The notes: generated from the sequence alone by a model not told the origin. A DNA stretch of 64,000 bases from Meghimatium bilineatum (GCA_034231615.1 CM067315.1:28133623-28197622); one strand, 5' to 3'. Numbered from the stretch's first letter, positions 11,946 to 24,946 are shown. Made by a program: numbers and translations.

Positions 11946-12769
11946 TTACCGTAAGCAACATATTTGTAACATATCTTATTTCTGCTATATAATATAAAAT
12001 ATGAAAACATAAACAAACTATAAAATAGTATATGTACCGTGTTTCCATCTATTCGGTGTGTAATTTTTTAAAAAAAGTTGTATATCTTTCTAGGATATTC
12101 TCAAGAATGCATGGCTCGCGTTTTGTGCAACATTTCAGTCACATTTCTGTCAATGTCATCATACTGTAAAGCAATATGTTACATAATGAAAACAGTTCAC
12201 ATGTGCTGTCCACTTCAAATAAAAGAAGGATATATTTCAACCTTGATTGATTGAGCCATTAAAAAAAAACATTGTATATAAGTAATATGATATCAATAGC
12301 AATGAATATATCTTCAAGAACGTCAATTTTTTTTCTTCTTCTTTAGCGTTCATTCTCAAACTCCCACTGGAGATCAATTATTAATTGAATATCAATTATT
12401 AATTATCGGCGCGTCTTTATCGGTAGTTTTTGTTACGACCCCCTTCTTGCTTTTCCCTTCCGTTCATTAGTCGGACGGGGTTCTAAGTAGGCCTATTGCA
12501 CGCATTCGTCGGAACGCATTCATCTGCGCGATTTTGTCGGCGCGCATTTGCCTCATGCTATATTGTTATATAGTACCTCCAATATGGTACCCCTAAGTGT
12601 TATGTGTCTTATTATTCTTACTGTTATTCCAGCAGGTGATATTATTGAAAATACAAATAACATACGTGGGGTCGAGTATGCAAATGTTCAGTGGAGCAGG
12701 TTTAATCGCAATATAGATCATTTTGATACCGATTTTCTAAATAAAAATAATTCTGCAGATTGGCATCCT
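11946..12769. other. mostly unassigned
   Basis: Contains a tail-only piece of SINE B (12,335-12,380, minus: TCTTCTTCTTTAGCGTTCAT) and a GC-richer patch with repeated GCGCATT/GTCGGCGCG motifs (12,410-12,550). No gene is recognised. Confidence 0.45.
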
Positions 12770-12900
12770 GCTGCAGATGGGAACCCTGTTGCAGATGGGC
12801 TCCCTGCTGTAGATGGGCTCCCTGCTGCAGATGGGCTCCCTGCTGCAGATGGGCTCCCTGCTGCAGATGGGCTCCCAGCTGCAGATGGGCTCCCAGCTAG
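12770..12900. repeat. 18-bp minisatellite
   Basis: About seven copies of an 18-bp unit CTGCAGATGGGCTCCCTG. Frames on both strands (GLPAAD, SAAGSP) are artefacts. Confidence 0.93.
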
Positions 12901-12979
12901 AAGAATATGCATTTGATAATGTTTGGTGTGTGTGGATGATTTTCCCAAGTTTGGTTTGGTTAACTAAAAAGTACTTACT

Positions 12980-13235
12980 TCGACAGTATTCTTTGTTGTT
13001 CCGCCCACCCACGCCGTGCCCTTAACTAGTTCAAGCACAACGTCAGTCTGTCAGAACAACATGGTAACTGTTATCGAAGGTTATGACTACGGGATTGTAT
13101 AGATGACGTGTCATGAAGCTTCTATAAGAAGATAACCTCAATATAATGGCATGTCATCTACTAAGGTTTTCTGTTGCATAGTTGGTTTGTCTAGTGAGCC
13201 ATTTATGAGACCCACAGACGCAACCGCATGCGCAG
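12980..13235 (-). repeat. dispersed repeat family C, copy 2
   Basis: Reverse complement of the copy at 6,536-6,785, matching from the CGGCGTGGGTGGGCGGAACA end through CATCTACTAAGGTTTTCTGT to the CGCATGCG end. Confidence 0.75.
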
Positions 13236-13289
13236 GAGTATTTTCTCTCGAATCTTAACTCGAGTCTCCAAATATCATTCCTTGAAGAT

Positions 13290-13455
13290 TAATAAATAAG
13301 TATTATATTTATGAATGCCATTGGTTAAGTCTGGATATCTGACAGCGTGGTACAGAGCGGCTTTGTAACGGCAAATGTATCGAATTTGAAAACCTCCACA
13401 AGCAATTATGCATCCGTATCGCTCAGAAAGCAATGGAAAATCACTGAACGTATCT
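13290..13455 (+). mobile_element. SINE F, diverged copy
   Basis: Shares the tRNA-like head and the body AGAAAGCAATGGAAAATCAC with the SINE F copies at 25.9 kb and 35.0 kb. The promoter boxes are degenerate (TCGAATTTGAAAACC at the B-box position). Confidence 0.6.
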
Positions 13456-13835
13456 CTCAATCAATCAGTCTCTTGTGGTGTCAATAAGCTCGGTTGATGA
13501 ACTTCTACCGTGCCACGATACAAGCCCATCTAGAAACTGTTCTCTTTGTCGTCCCCTATCTCTTCTCCCCTTGATATTTCCAGTGTTTATTAAGTGTTAA
13601 AGCTGTTCTTTTCAGCACATGCCCTAGAAACATTGACTGTCTGCCCCTAATGTTTGATGATTTATCTTTTTACGCCAGCATCAATGAGAACATTTACATT
13701 AGTTTTCTTAGCTGTCCATGGTATTTTCATCATTCTTCTCAGAAACCACATTTCTGTAGCCTCTAATTCGCTGTGAATTTTTTGTTTACAGTCCATATTC
13801 ACATCCATAAAAAAGAATTGGTTTGATATAACATC
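13456..13835 (-). mobile_element. LINE delta 3' fragment
   Basis: The minus strand reads FYGCEYWTVNKKIHSELEA, then EMWFLRRMMKIPWTAKKTNV and a GRRDRGRQREQFLDGL region across frameshifts. This is the same C-terminal order as the better copy at 19.3 kb. It is 5'-truncated and broken. Confidence 0.7.
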
Positions 13836-13984
13836 TCAGCACTCGAATTCGAGTCTGTATTGATAGTCTTGAACAAAAGTCTAGAACGAAAAACAACAAA
13901 ATTCTCTACAGCCATAAAATGCTAGGTAGACGGCTACCTCCTGAACAGGATACTCTACCGATTATATGTTTACATTGGTTAAGT

Positions 13985-14400
13985 AAAATATAGATCTTAT
14001 GATGAGGCACGCTAGTTTCAACCACGGACGTGAGTCCAACTTTAATGTGTCTCTTAAGGTGAGGTACGTTAGTTTCAACCACGGACGTGAGTCCAACTTT
14101 AATGTGTCTCTTAAGGTGAGGTACGTTAGTTTCAACCACGGACGTGAGTCCAACTTTAATGTGTCTCTTAAGGTGAGGTACGTTAGTTTCAACCACGGAC
14201 GTGAGTCCAACTTAAATGTGTCTCTTAAGGTGAGGTACGTTAGTTTCAACCACGGACGTGAGTCCAACTTTAATGTGTCTCTTAAGGTGAGGTACGTTAG
14301 TTTCAACCACGGACGTGAGTCCAACTTTAATGTGTCTCTTAAGGTGAGGTACGTTCATTTGAACCGCGGACTGCGTCTAATATCAATGTATCTGTAAAAG
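13985..14400. repeat. 57-bp minisatellite
   Basis: About 6.5 copies of a 57-bp unit (TTTCAACCACGGACGTGAGT core). The last copy near 14,355 is diverged. The period is 19 codons, which explains the long frames on both strands. Confidence 0.95.
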
Positions 14401-15073
14401 TGAGGTACACTACTTCTAACCGCGAAAGATAATGATAGTGCAAGCAACAGAGGAAAAACTGGGCTAAAAGTAGCTCTATACTGATCTCCATACAAACGCC
14501 TTTGTTCACTTCTTCTTCTTCTCGATTTTGCGATTGTTTCCATACACAATCTATGCTAAATATTGCACCCCCATAGATTACTTTCTTCCCTTAGTTGTAG
14601 TTTAATATATGTTTAAATACTACTCTCGGGTTCTCTCCCCTTGCTTTATGGGAGACAATTTACCAAACCCGGAGCCAACTTTTGAGTGCATTGTGCAAAC
14701 ATGGCAGAGAATTTGGCGCCAAACGCCAGAGTGATTGTGGAAAAGACATGTTCGATCTTTTCCCCGCGGTCTAGATGTCACTTTCTGAATCTTTAAGAAA
14801 CAGATTGGCAGCATAATGAATCGTATATCGGACACATAATACAGCACTCAGAGTTTCACCGAACATTTTAAACAGACTATATATATTTTGGTATCATCAG
14901 AAACTATCAGAAGCCGAGAAATCTTGTTTTTTTTAGAAATATTATTACAACATTTCCAATTCGAGCACACTTTACATCAATCATGTATTTGTTCCAAAAC
15001 AGCACTCAAATATTTCATGTTTTTCTCATAAAATAACCATCTTCTTGTTTCTTTCTATCGCCATCTTTTTCTA
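14401..15073. other. no gene seen
   Basis: Unique-looking sequence. The 14,620-14,847 frame has no recognisable domain. Confidence 0.45.
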
Positions 15074-15212
15074 CGCATGCGTTTGCGTCTGTGGGTTTCA
15101 CCAATGGCCCACTAGACAAACCACCCTTTCCGCAGAAAACCTTAGTAGATGACATGTTATTTTGAGGCTGTCTTCTAATATAGTAGTTTCATGGCATGTC
15201 ATCTATACAATT
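15074..15212 (+). repeat. dispersed repeat family C, partial copy 3
   Basis: Matches the first half of the 6.5-kb copy: CATGCGTTTGCGTCTGTGGG, CCACTAGACAAACCA, CTTAGTAGATGACATG. It ends near the ATCTATACAAT point, before the GC-rich distal half. Confidence 0.7.
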
Positions 15213-15257
15213 ATACTTCTCATGCTTTCAATTTGTTGTTGCAATGTGTTTTATGCT

Positions 15258-15330
15258 ATGTTTTATATATATATATATATATATGCGTGCGTGCGTGTGT
15301 GTGTGTGGGCGTGAGTGTGTGTGTGTAAAC
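15258..15330. repeat. TA/TG microsatellite
   Basis: Short TA run followed by GTGCG and GTGTG repeats. Confidence 0.9.
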
Positions 15331-15439
15331 CATATGTGAATGTGAGGGAGCCAGAGATGTACTGTGCAGCACTGGGGAGTAGAAAACTGGAATGGCAGCA
15401 CTATTTTTTCATATTGCCATCATAGAGGCACTTTTGGTT

Positions 15440-15715
15440 GCATGCCTGAAGCAATAGAGTAGTCAACTGGTGGCGGGGAATGAGCACAGTGAACCCTATC
15501 TTGGCAGCAGTGGCTCGGAGCAGTGCATAGGTTGAAATCTAGCTTCCGCTGTTGTGATAGTTCTTGTCTGGCTCTGGCTCGGTGTGGACTTAAAACCCAC
15601 AGACTTCCCAGAAATATAATGCCACTTTAATGGCATTAGGTGAATAGGCATGAGCCCATGGGCTGCTGGATCAGCAACCAACCATCTTTTGCTCTCATTC
15701 TCCGTCAATATATCA
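15440..15715 (-). repeat. dispersed repeat family D, copy 1
   Basis: On the minus strand it starts GGTTGGTTGCTGATCCAGCA and continues with GCTCATGCC and an AATGCCATTAAA segment, as does the copy at 22,105. It may be a SINE, but no clear promoter boxes were found. A CT microsatellite follows at about 15,725-15,750. Confidence 0.55.
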
Positions 15716-15984
15716 CAATAATTCTCTCTTTCTCTCTCTCTCTCTCTCTTCCTCTATCGTATTATAAATGAATCTTTATTTCTTTAACTCCCATATACTG
15801 CATGTGCTAACATATCTTCTACTTTTTCTTCTGCATTGGTTCGAACACTCCTGCAAATTGGCAGAACATATTCCGGTAGTAATGTGTTAACGTATAATTA
15901 TCAAAGCTGAAGGGCATCTCTGAGAGTAAAAGAAAACTCGCAATTGCAACAATCTAATTAACACAAATTACATAGCTGAGGCAA

Positions 15985-16240
15985 AGTGGTAAAAATGACA
16001 TTAAAATATTATTTTAAAAAAAAGATCATGTGTTTTCAGCGGTGATATTAATCTCACTTCTTATCGTCAGCGGTGATATTAATCTCACTTCTTATCGTCA
16101 GCGGTGATATTAATCTCACTTCTTATCGTCAGCGGTGATATTAATCTCACTTCTTATCGTCAGCGGTGATATTAATCTCACTTCTTATCGTCAGCAATGA
16201 CATTAAAATACTATTAAAAAATAAGATCATGTGTTTTCCC
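15985..16240. repeat. 31-bp satellite, short array (reverse orientation)
   Basis: About five copies of a 31-bp unit containing GATATTAATCTCACTTCTTA. Near-identical flanks (ATGACATTAAAATA...AAGATCATGTGTTTT) occur at 15,994-16,036 and 16,198-16,239. The unit is the reverse complement of the array at 18.3 kb. Confidence 0.93.
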
Positions 16241-16460
16241 AGTGGCAACATATAGATACGAGGCTTGGACTTTAAAGAAGACAATATACCGAAGAATAAA
16301 TTTATTTGAAATGAATTCCTGCAGAAAGATCCTACGAATATCAAGGACAGAGAAAAAGTAGAACTATGAAATTTTAAAATTACTGAAACTAAATGAAGAG
16401 TGACTTCCAAATACCATCATAAGAAGGAAGCTACAGTAATTTGTACACTTAAAGAAACAT
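16240..16460 (+). mobile_element. LINE 3' fragment (YEAW region)
   Basis: Reads YRYEAWTLKKTIYRRINLFE, then KILRISRTEKK and LKLLKLNEE with stops between. This corresponds to the region around the YGCEAW motif after the reverse transcriptase domain, close to LINE delta and LINE alpha. Confidence 0.65.
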
Positions 16461-16665
16461 GATAGCATCCCCCATCGAGGCCAACTCCTTGACGTGGAGA
16501 TGGGGCTTCGTCCAGCCAACAGAGGCTGGAAACTAAGATTGGTCGGGCTAACCCAACATCGAGCAGGGTCACAATCCTGCCCAAGCAAGCACAGGTGCTG
16601 AAAGTCAGAGATGCCAGGCCGAGAGGCGCACCAGAAACCATGGTATCATGCAAACCGAATAGCTG
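16461..16665. other. unassigned repeat-like stretch
   Basis: GC-richer than its surroundings (CCCCATCGAGGCCAACTCC start). It sits between two LINE fragments. Not identified. Confidence 0.4.
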
Positions 16666-18015
16666 ACAAAACTGGGGAGCCAATGAAGCAACTTTGAAGA
16701 AGGTATATACTGGTGCAATTAGACCAGTACTAGAATATGGATCAACAGCATGAACTTAAGCAGCCAACTCCCATCTACAAGCCCTGAACAAAGTACAAAA
16801 TCATGCACGTCGCCTTATCACAGGTGCCATGAAGACCTCTCCCATAAATGAAATGGAAAAAATTACAGGCATCACCCCCTTACCATACAGGGGAGATATT
16901 AAGACCATGGTACATGCAGAAAAGTACAAGAGTATGCCAGCACATCCAATGAGGACCAGACACAGTGACCTAGCCAGTGGAAGACTGAAGAGGAGCAGTT
17001 TTATACACCGATCCAAAAAACTAAACAGAAAATATAAGGATGAACTACCAGACATAACAAGAGAGATATCACCAACACTTTTTCCAGTTCCGTGGGAGCA
17101 ATACCCAAATCTCACTATCAGAACCACCATAAACAACTACCACATTATGATAGAACTGAATAATCTTCAAAAGAAAACAATAGTATGCAACATGATTGAA
17201 GATATGTACCCCAGAGAAGCATGGATACAAGTATATACCGACGGATCAGCAACCAGAGCAGTTTTGTAAAGAATGGAGGTGCTGGCGTGTACATAAAATA
17301 TCCAGAAAAAGAAAATGAATCCACATGTTCACCAACTGGAATATTTTGCTCCAGCTACTCTGCAGAAGTACAGGCTTTAAACATTGCTGCAGAAATAATT
17401 AAAACCACAACAAGCCAATGCCAGCAGGTGGTATTTCTTACTGATGATATGTCTGTCCTACAAGCCCTGGACAGCGATAAACTGCCAGACCTGAAGAAAG
17501 CCATGCGAGAAGTGAGCATCCAAAGAATGGTAGTACTACAGTGGATACCAATCCAATGTGACATACCAGGAAATGAAGAGGCAGACAGACTGGCAAAGGA
17601 TGGAGCAACACAGGAACAAAAAGACCAAGAAATCACCTACCAAGAAAAGAAGACCCTCACCACAGCCATCAGGAAAGAGCAGAGCAGAGCAGGTTATTAT
17701 CTTCCGCCTCAGAACAGGACACAACAGATTAAACAGCCACTTAAATATACTAAGATTGGTCCCATCACCACTGTGCCTTTGTGGGCAGGCAGCACAGACA
17801 GCTGAACATATCCTGCAAGACTGCAATACACTAAACCAGTTAAGGGAAGAACACTGGCCCACAGAGATGGATATCCACAGAAAGATGTATGGGAGCACTG
17901 AGGAGCTTTCAAATACAGCAACATTTATTAAGAAAACAGGACTTGCTGTGTAGACATGTCAAACTGCGAACGAGAAGAAGAAGAAGATGATGATGATGAT
18001 GATGATGATAATGAT
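16666..18015 (+). mobile_element. LINE RNH: reverse transcriptase end plus RNase H domain
   Basis: Begins with the end of the reverse transcriptase region (WGANEATLKKVYTGAIRPVL, NKVQNHARRLITGAMKTSP). An RNase H domain follows with its acidic residues visible: YTDGSA (about 17,237), SAEVQAL (17,362), LTDDMSV (17,438) and NEEADRLAKDG (17,571). It ends with a zinc-knuckle-like CLCGQAAQTAEHILQDC and the terminal residues KKTGLAV (stop 17,951). Two frameshifts (near 17,255 and 17,690) and an early stop make it a pseudogene. The 3' tail is GAA repeats running into GAT repeats. Confidence 0.85.
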
Positions 18016-18299
18016 AGCATCGATGTCTGATTGTGGAGGGAAGAGTGCCGGGTAAGAGAAGAAGAAGCAATGAAGAAAATCTAACAGCGATACCGAATAG
18101 TGTATGAAAATGTCTGGCCAATGCAGGACTGTTTCCCGGGACAGATAGGCGTTCAGAGTATCCATGATGAAGGCTACGTTCTGGAAAGAAAGTTTCACTT
18201 CATACATGCATAGACGAGGTCAACTTCCAAGGAAGTGAGACAAGGAAGTAAAGCGAGAGAACATTCTAGACAGCATAGTAAAGTGTCGTAAATAATGTT

Positions 18300-18805
18300 C
18301 AGAATTGAGATTAATATCACAGCTGACGATAAGAAGTGAGATTAATATCACAGCTGACGATAAGAAGTGAGATTAATATCAATCACAGCTGACGATAAGA
18401 AGTGAGATTAATATCACAGCTGACGATAAGAAGTGAGATTAATATCACAGCTGACGATAAGAAGTGAGATTAATATCACAGCTGACGATAAGAAGTGAGA
18501 TTAATATCACAGCTGACGGTAAGAAGTGAGATTAATATCACAGCTGACGATAAGAATTGAGATTAATATCACAGCTGACGATAAGAAGTGAGATTAATAT
18601 CACAGTGGACGATAAGAAGAGAGATTAATATCACAGCTGACGATAAGAATTGAGATTAATATCACAGTTGACGATAAGAAGTGAGATTAATATCACAGTT
18701 GACGATAAGAAGTGAGATTAATATCACAGCTGACGATAAGAAGTGAGATTAATATCACAGTTGACGATAAAAAGTGAGATTAATATCACAGCTGATGATA
18801 AGAAA
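18300..18805. repeat. 31-bp satellite, main array
   Basis: About 16 copies of a 31-bp unit (AAGTGAGATTAATATCACAG core), with one 4-bp duplication near 18,380. It is the same satellite as at 16.0 kb in the opposite orientation. Confidence 0.95.
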
Positions 18806-18889
18806 CTGTGAATATCAATGGTCACCAACCCCCATTATCAAGACACTTGCTGACTCACTATAAGACGATATATTATGTAGAACAAAAAA

Positions 18890-19140
18890 AAGAGAATCGC
18901 CCAGTGAACAAAATCAAAGTTAATGACTCGAAACACAAACAGGTCCACGAATTATAATATTTAGGAACAAAAATGACAAACGATGGAAACAGTTCAACTG
19001 AGATAAGGAAAAGAATATAGCCGGCAAATTCAGAATTCATAAAAATGAAGAATGTACAGTGTATTATGTCCCTGTCATTAGAGGTGGTCCAGATTCGTCA
19101 GAGTGGCATAACACCGATTCTAACATGTGAATGCGAGTTT
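18890..19140 (+). mobile_element. LINE delta, degenerate copy
   Basis: Reads KVNDSKHKQVHEL, YLGTKMTNDGNSSTEIRKRI and KMKNVQCIMSLSLEV with stops. This is collinear with the better copy starting at 19,260 in the same orientation. Confidence 0.65.
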
Positions 19141-19254
19141 TTAACAATAAATTAACAGGATAGTATAAAATCTGATTGCAAAAAGTGAGGAAGACCTTCA
19201 AAAATTAATTAAAGTAGTAGTCACAGAAAGCAAAGAGACTCTTCCTAAATATCA

Positions 19255-19935
19255 AGAAAACAGAAGTAATGGTTATTTCTAAGAAAGAAAATAACACACC
19301 TTGCAAGAGCATAGTGAATGATATAGTATTAAAACAGGTCCACCAATTCAAATATCTAGGTATAATTATAACAGCAGATGGAAGAAGTTCAACAGAAATA
19401 AGATGCAGAATAGGACAGGCAAAAACAACATTCAGAAAAATGAAAAATATACTGTGTAATATGACCTTGTCATTAGAGGTGAGAAAGAGAGTTCTGCAGT
19501 GCTATATAACCCCTATACTAACATATGGGTGCGAGTCGTGGACAATAAACAAACTGGAAAGTGGGAGATTGGAGGCAAAAGAGATGTGGTTCTACAGAAG
19601 AATGCTGAGAATACCATGGACTGCCAGAAAAACTAATGTAGAGGTATTAAAAGAGTTAAATGCGAAACGGACCTTAATCAACAATATAAGAAAAAGGCAA
19701 TCTTCTTTTTTTGGCCACTTCATGAGACAGGCAGGTTTAGAGAACATAATCACAACAGGCAAGATTGAAGGCACCAGAGACAGAGGGCGACAACGTGAGA
19801 AAATATTAGACAGTTTGACAACCTGGCACGGCAAAGAAACAACAACGACTTTGATACATAATACTGTGGACAGAGAGCTGTGGAGAGCCATGACCGCCTA
19901 CGCCATCCGGCATGGCACCTGATGATGATGATGAG
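19255..19935 (+). mobile_element. LINE delta C-terminal fragment, longest open copy
   Basis: A 217-codon open frame (19,269-19,922) covers the region after the YxDD box: VHQFKYLGIIITADGRSS, LTYGCESWTINKLESG, EMWFYRRMLRIPWTARKTN, RQSSFFGHFMRQAG, RDRGRQREKILD. It ends TAYAIRHGT with a TGATGATGATGATG tail directly after. The endonuclease and catalytic palm are missing, so this is a 5'-truncated copy. The intact frame suggests it is younger than its neighbours. Confidence 0.85.
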
Positions 19936-19954
19936 TATAAAATTAGAGCCAACA

Positions 19955-20040
19955 TAATTGTTGTTCTATGAACAAATGCTATCAAGGACAACTAGAAAGA
20001 CTGAAATGGAGGTGCTAAAAGAGTAACGTTCAAGAAGGGC
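19955..20040 (+). mobile_element. LINE delta scrap
   Basis: Reads YEQMLSRTTRKTEMEVLKE, the equivalent of the WFYRRMLRIPWTARKTN region. It is a third piece of the same family in the same orientation. Confidence 0.45.
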
Positions 20041-21185
20041 GTTATTTTATAATATCTACCTTTGGCTTTACTATATACTCTTACTGGTATTTGGTTTGGG
20101 TTCATTCTCATAAGGTGACCCAACCATTTTACTTGTACTTGTAGTCTTTCAATATGTTCAATATATGATATTATACCAACTCGTTTCCTAATAGCGTCAA
20201 TTTAAAAAAATCTAGTTTAGTAACCATTGAAGCTTTTCTCAGACACTTCATTTCACATGTAAAGATTTTAATCTGATTCGAGACTGTTAAAGACCATGTT
20301 TGACATTGGTAGCAGAGTGTTGGTATAAAAATTGTAGATATTATTAGTTTTCTTTTATTTTCCTATCTTGATCTTTTGGTGAAGAAGTAATGGTTAAAGT
20401 TGGTAGATCACTGTGTTTGCTTTCTGGCTCCTTGTTTCTATTTCTCTGTCTAGTCTTCCATGTTCGGAAAAAATGCTTCCTAGATATTTAAATTCTTTGG
20501 CTTGTTTCACTGCTGTTATCTATTGTTATAGCCAGTGGTGTTGCAAACTTGCTAATTTTCATTACTTTTTCCTTTTTTTGTACGTTAATTTTCATGTTGT
20601 ACTTCTGACATGATAATAGCAATGCTTTGGTGTGGTTTTGCAAATTTTCCTCATCTTTGTATATTAGACTTTGATCGTGGGCAAATAGTAGTTCGTTGAT
20701 TTCATTATAAAGTTCCTCATCAGTTTTTTATTTGCAATGTTTTTTTTTCTTTGTTGATGTGAGTTTCTTTTATTATTTTGTCCATGTATATGTTGAAAAG
20801 TAGAGGTGAAACCACGCAGCCTTTTCTTACTCCAAATTTTGTTTCGAAAGGTTCAAACATCCATCTATTGTTCTTATTGAGCTATGGCATTTTGTATACT
20901 GTATATCGCTTTCACATCATCTAAAGGCTGTTCTCTGATGTTATACATTTCTAAGGTTTCCCATAGAATGTTTCTATCTACTCTGTGGAATGCTTTTTCT
21001 GGTCTACAAATACTGTGTTTAACTCTTGATTGTATTCTATTGCTTATTTCCATCTGTTGTCTCTGTGTGAATAGTGCATCTGTACAGCTTGCCCCTCTTC
21101 TGGAGCCAAACTGAACAGGACTCAGCTGTAGCTCTGCAATGTATCGCATTCTCTGCTCTATTAATAGTTTCGTAGATTTTACCTG
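20041..21185 (-). mobile_element. LINE epsilon reverse transcriptase remnant
   Basis: The minus strand reads LSPVQFGSRRGASCTDALF, then EKAFHRVDRNILWETLEMYN. It continues with a YxDD box altered to FAHD (LLFAHDQSLIYKDEENLQ, about 20,670-20,700), then FKYLGSIFSEHGRLDREIE and VKWLGHLMRMNPNQIP near 20,100. Many stops and frameshifts are present. It shares the LGHLMRMNPxQI block with the pieces at 49.5 kb. Confidence 0.75.
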
Positions 21186-22104
21186 TATGACTTTGACTTA
21201 ATAAGGAGATGCCGCTATATTATTCACACTCTCGTATTACCTTTGTAAGGTAATGAGACGTTGCGTAGTAACAATAAGATAAAACATATGGAAAATACAA
21301 GAGAAATACTAAAACAAAAATATCCTGTTCCTGTAGTGACATGACCTTTTAGAAAATCTTCCATTCCTGACAGAAAAATTCTCACTGGCTTTTTTTTTCT
21401 TTCTGCGTAATGATCTTATACACGACGACGCTATAGGCTATTCATTCATAACTACATTTCCACCTCAGATTGTTTAAACACACCCTTGGCTGCAGCAGGT
21501 CAGGTCAACTCCGCCAGAATCGTTAAGTTCAGAAGGTCCATAAAGAAGACTACGATCTGGAACGACTATGTAACCTGAATATATATATATATGAAGGATC
21601 ATTATGCGGTATGTCTGGTATTTCAAATAATTATGAAACACAATAACATGTGAACACTCAAAAAAGCATATGTCATATGAAGATATGTCAAAAAAGCATA
21701 TGTCATATAAAGCGGATATTTCTATTCACAAATAGGTTTCCGGAATTCTTTTCCTCCCAAAAAAAAAGTAAAAAAATATGACATATAGTTTTTAAAAACG
21801 TGTTGCCTAAGGGAACCGAACATCCGTTCTATGAAGAGTTCTGTTTGAAGTGTAGAATGTTATCCTTCTAAGGAATTGGAAAGACCAGGATTCCTGTCAT
21901 TAGTGATTTTCAGCTAGAATATGGGATCAATATCATTTAGAACAGTGGTTCTCAAGTTGCGCCATATGTTCTCTGGTGACACAACGGTTGCCAGGCGGTT
22001 CACTATAAAATAGCTAATATGGGATGGGGCAGAGAGGAGAAAGAAAGCCGTCTAAATGATCCACAGAAATGTAATTTTCTCAGTTATTTAGCTATATTAT
22101 ATAT
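21186..22104. other. no gene seen
   Basis: Holds a short TA run (21,580), a local duplication of AAAAAGCATATGTCATAT (21,660-21,715) and a CAGTGGTTCTCAA motif at 21,946 that looks like one end of a hAT element. No matching second end was found. Confidence 0.45.
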
Positions 22105-22300
22105 GGTTGGTTGGTTGCTGATCTAGCGGGCCATGAGCTCATGCCCTTTGACCTAGTGCCATTAAATGACATTAAATGGCATACTCTCCTATGTGACGGG
22201 AATGGTAGATGTGTCATCACCGGGGGGAATGTGACAGACTCCTATGTGACGGCGAATGCTAGATGTGCCATCACTGAGGATGAAATAACAAATCTGGCAG
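22105..22300 (+). repeat. dispersed repeat family D, copy 2
   Basis: Starts GGTTGGTTGCTGATCTAGCG as at 15.7 kb. Its distal half contains two copies of a CTCCTATGTGACGG...AGATGTG motif. A related motif (GACGGGGAATGCCAGATGT) occurs in the SINE F copy at 25.9 kb. Confidence 0.55.
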
Positions 22301-22309
22301 AATAAATTC

Positions 22310-22500
22310 TTCTTCTTCTTTTTCTGCGTTCAGCATCTGTGGTCATGCTATACCGTCAGGCCTGTCGTCACGACAAAGTCCACTGTCTTCTCCAGGTCAG
22401 AGCGGCTGCCCCATAGATTTTGCCTCAAGTCTGTATCCTCTGGCCAGGTCTGCTGTCTCTGCTCTGTGTATGTTGGGCAGTCCTGAAGTATGTGTTCCGG
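22310..22500 (-). mobile_element. LINE RNH, 3' end only
   Basis: The minus strand reads PEHILQDCPTYTEQRQQTWP, then LRQNLWGSRSDLEKTVDFV and TTGLTV followed by a stop. This is collinear with the last 60 codons of the 16.7-18.0 kb element. The 3' end GCTGAACGCAGAAAAAGAAG closely resembles the tail of SINE A. Confidence 0.8.
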
Positions 22501-22589
22501 GAGAATAAATTATGAAATAGTTGATCAAAATTGTGTACTGTACTCGATGTGGTAATTCTAGACTTTTCTATTTAATCTTCATTCTTTAT

Positions 22590-22790
22590 TGTTGTGTTCA
22601 AATCAAATTGTGTCTGCAACGGTCCTCAAACATCCTTTGTCTCCTACATTGGAGGCGAACTCTGATAAACTATTTCCTGCCCATCTCATGATGTTTCTAT
22701 CCCACTTATATCTCTACCAACCTATTGCTCGTCTCCCCTGAACTCTACCCTCTAGAAAGGTCTTCAGCGTAATGTCATGACACACTGGAA
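22590..22790 (-). mobile_element. LINE alpha 3' fragment
   Basis: Reads TFLEGRVQGRRAIGW, RYKWDRNIMRWAGNSLSEF and GDKGCLRTVADTI. This matches the C-terminus at 10.2 kb with one stop. Confidence 0.7.
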
Positions 22791-22794
22791 TGCC

Positions 22795-23050
22795 TCCCTC
22801 CTTGGACTAAACATATATAAAAAAAACTGTCCCTACACAACCATGCCTTTGAAACAACTAATTTCAAGAAGGAAGCAAGATGATAAATTATCCTTCTAGA
22901 TGACATCAACCATGCCTTTGAAACAACGTTATATGATTCCTGGGTGTCGCCACAGTTACACAACTGAGAAGAATGAGTACTTATGTAAGAAAGACTTTTG
23001 GCTGTCAATAGCACAATACCTGCTCACAGCTAAATGGATTATTTCATCAT
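22795..23050 (+). repeat. dispersed repeat family E, copy 1
   Basis: Shares GGACTAAACATA, GGTGTCGCCACAGTTACACA and a terminal CATCATCAT with 26,262-26,450. It carries an internal direct duplication of about 75 bp (CCATGCCTTTGAAACAAC at 22,841 and 22,909). Possibly SINE-like. Confidence 0.55.
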
Positions 23051-23112
23051 CATTAGCATCAACAGTATCCTGTTTCGTTTTTATTCTTTTCAATTGCATT
23101 CCTTTGTCAGGT

Positions 23113-24850
<1,738 letters not shown>

Positions 24851-24863
24851 AGTTACTTTCTTT

Positions 24864-24865
<2 letters not shown>

Positions 24866-24944
<79 letters not shown>
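24866..24944. repeat. TA microsatellite at SINE G tail
   Basis: About 39 TA units following TTTCTTTC. Confidence 0.97.

Positions 24945-24946
<2 letters not shown>

Noticed and set aside
18300-18805. CRISPR-like regular array
   Set aside because: The units are contiguous tandem copies without unique spacers, no cas genes are present, and the DNA is eukaryotic. The same holds for the 28-30.5 kb and 43.3-43.8 kb arrays.
21946-21990. hAT-type end CAGTGGTTCTCAA
   Set aside because: No partner inverted end was found within about 1 kb, so an element cannot be delimited.
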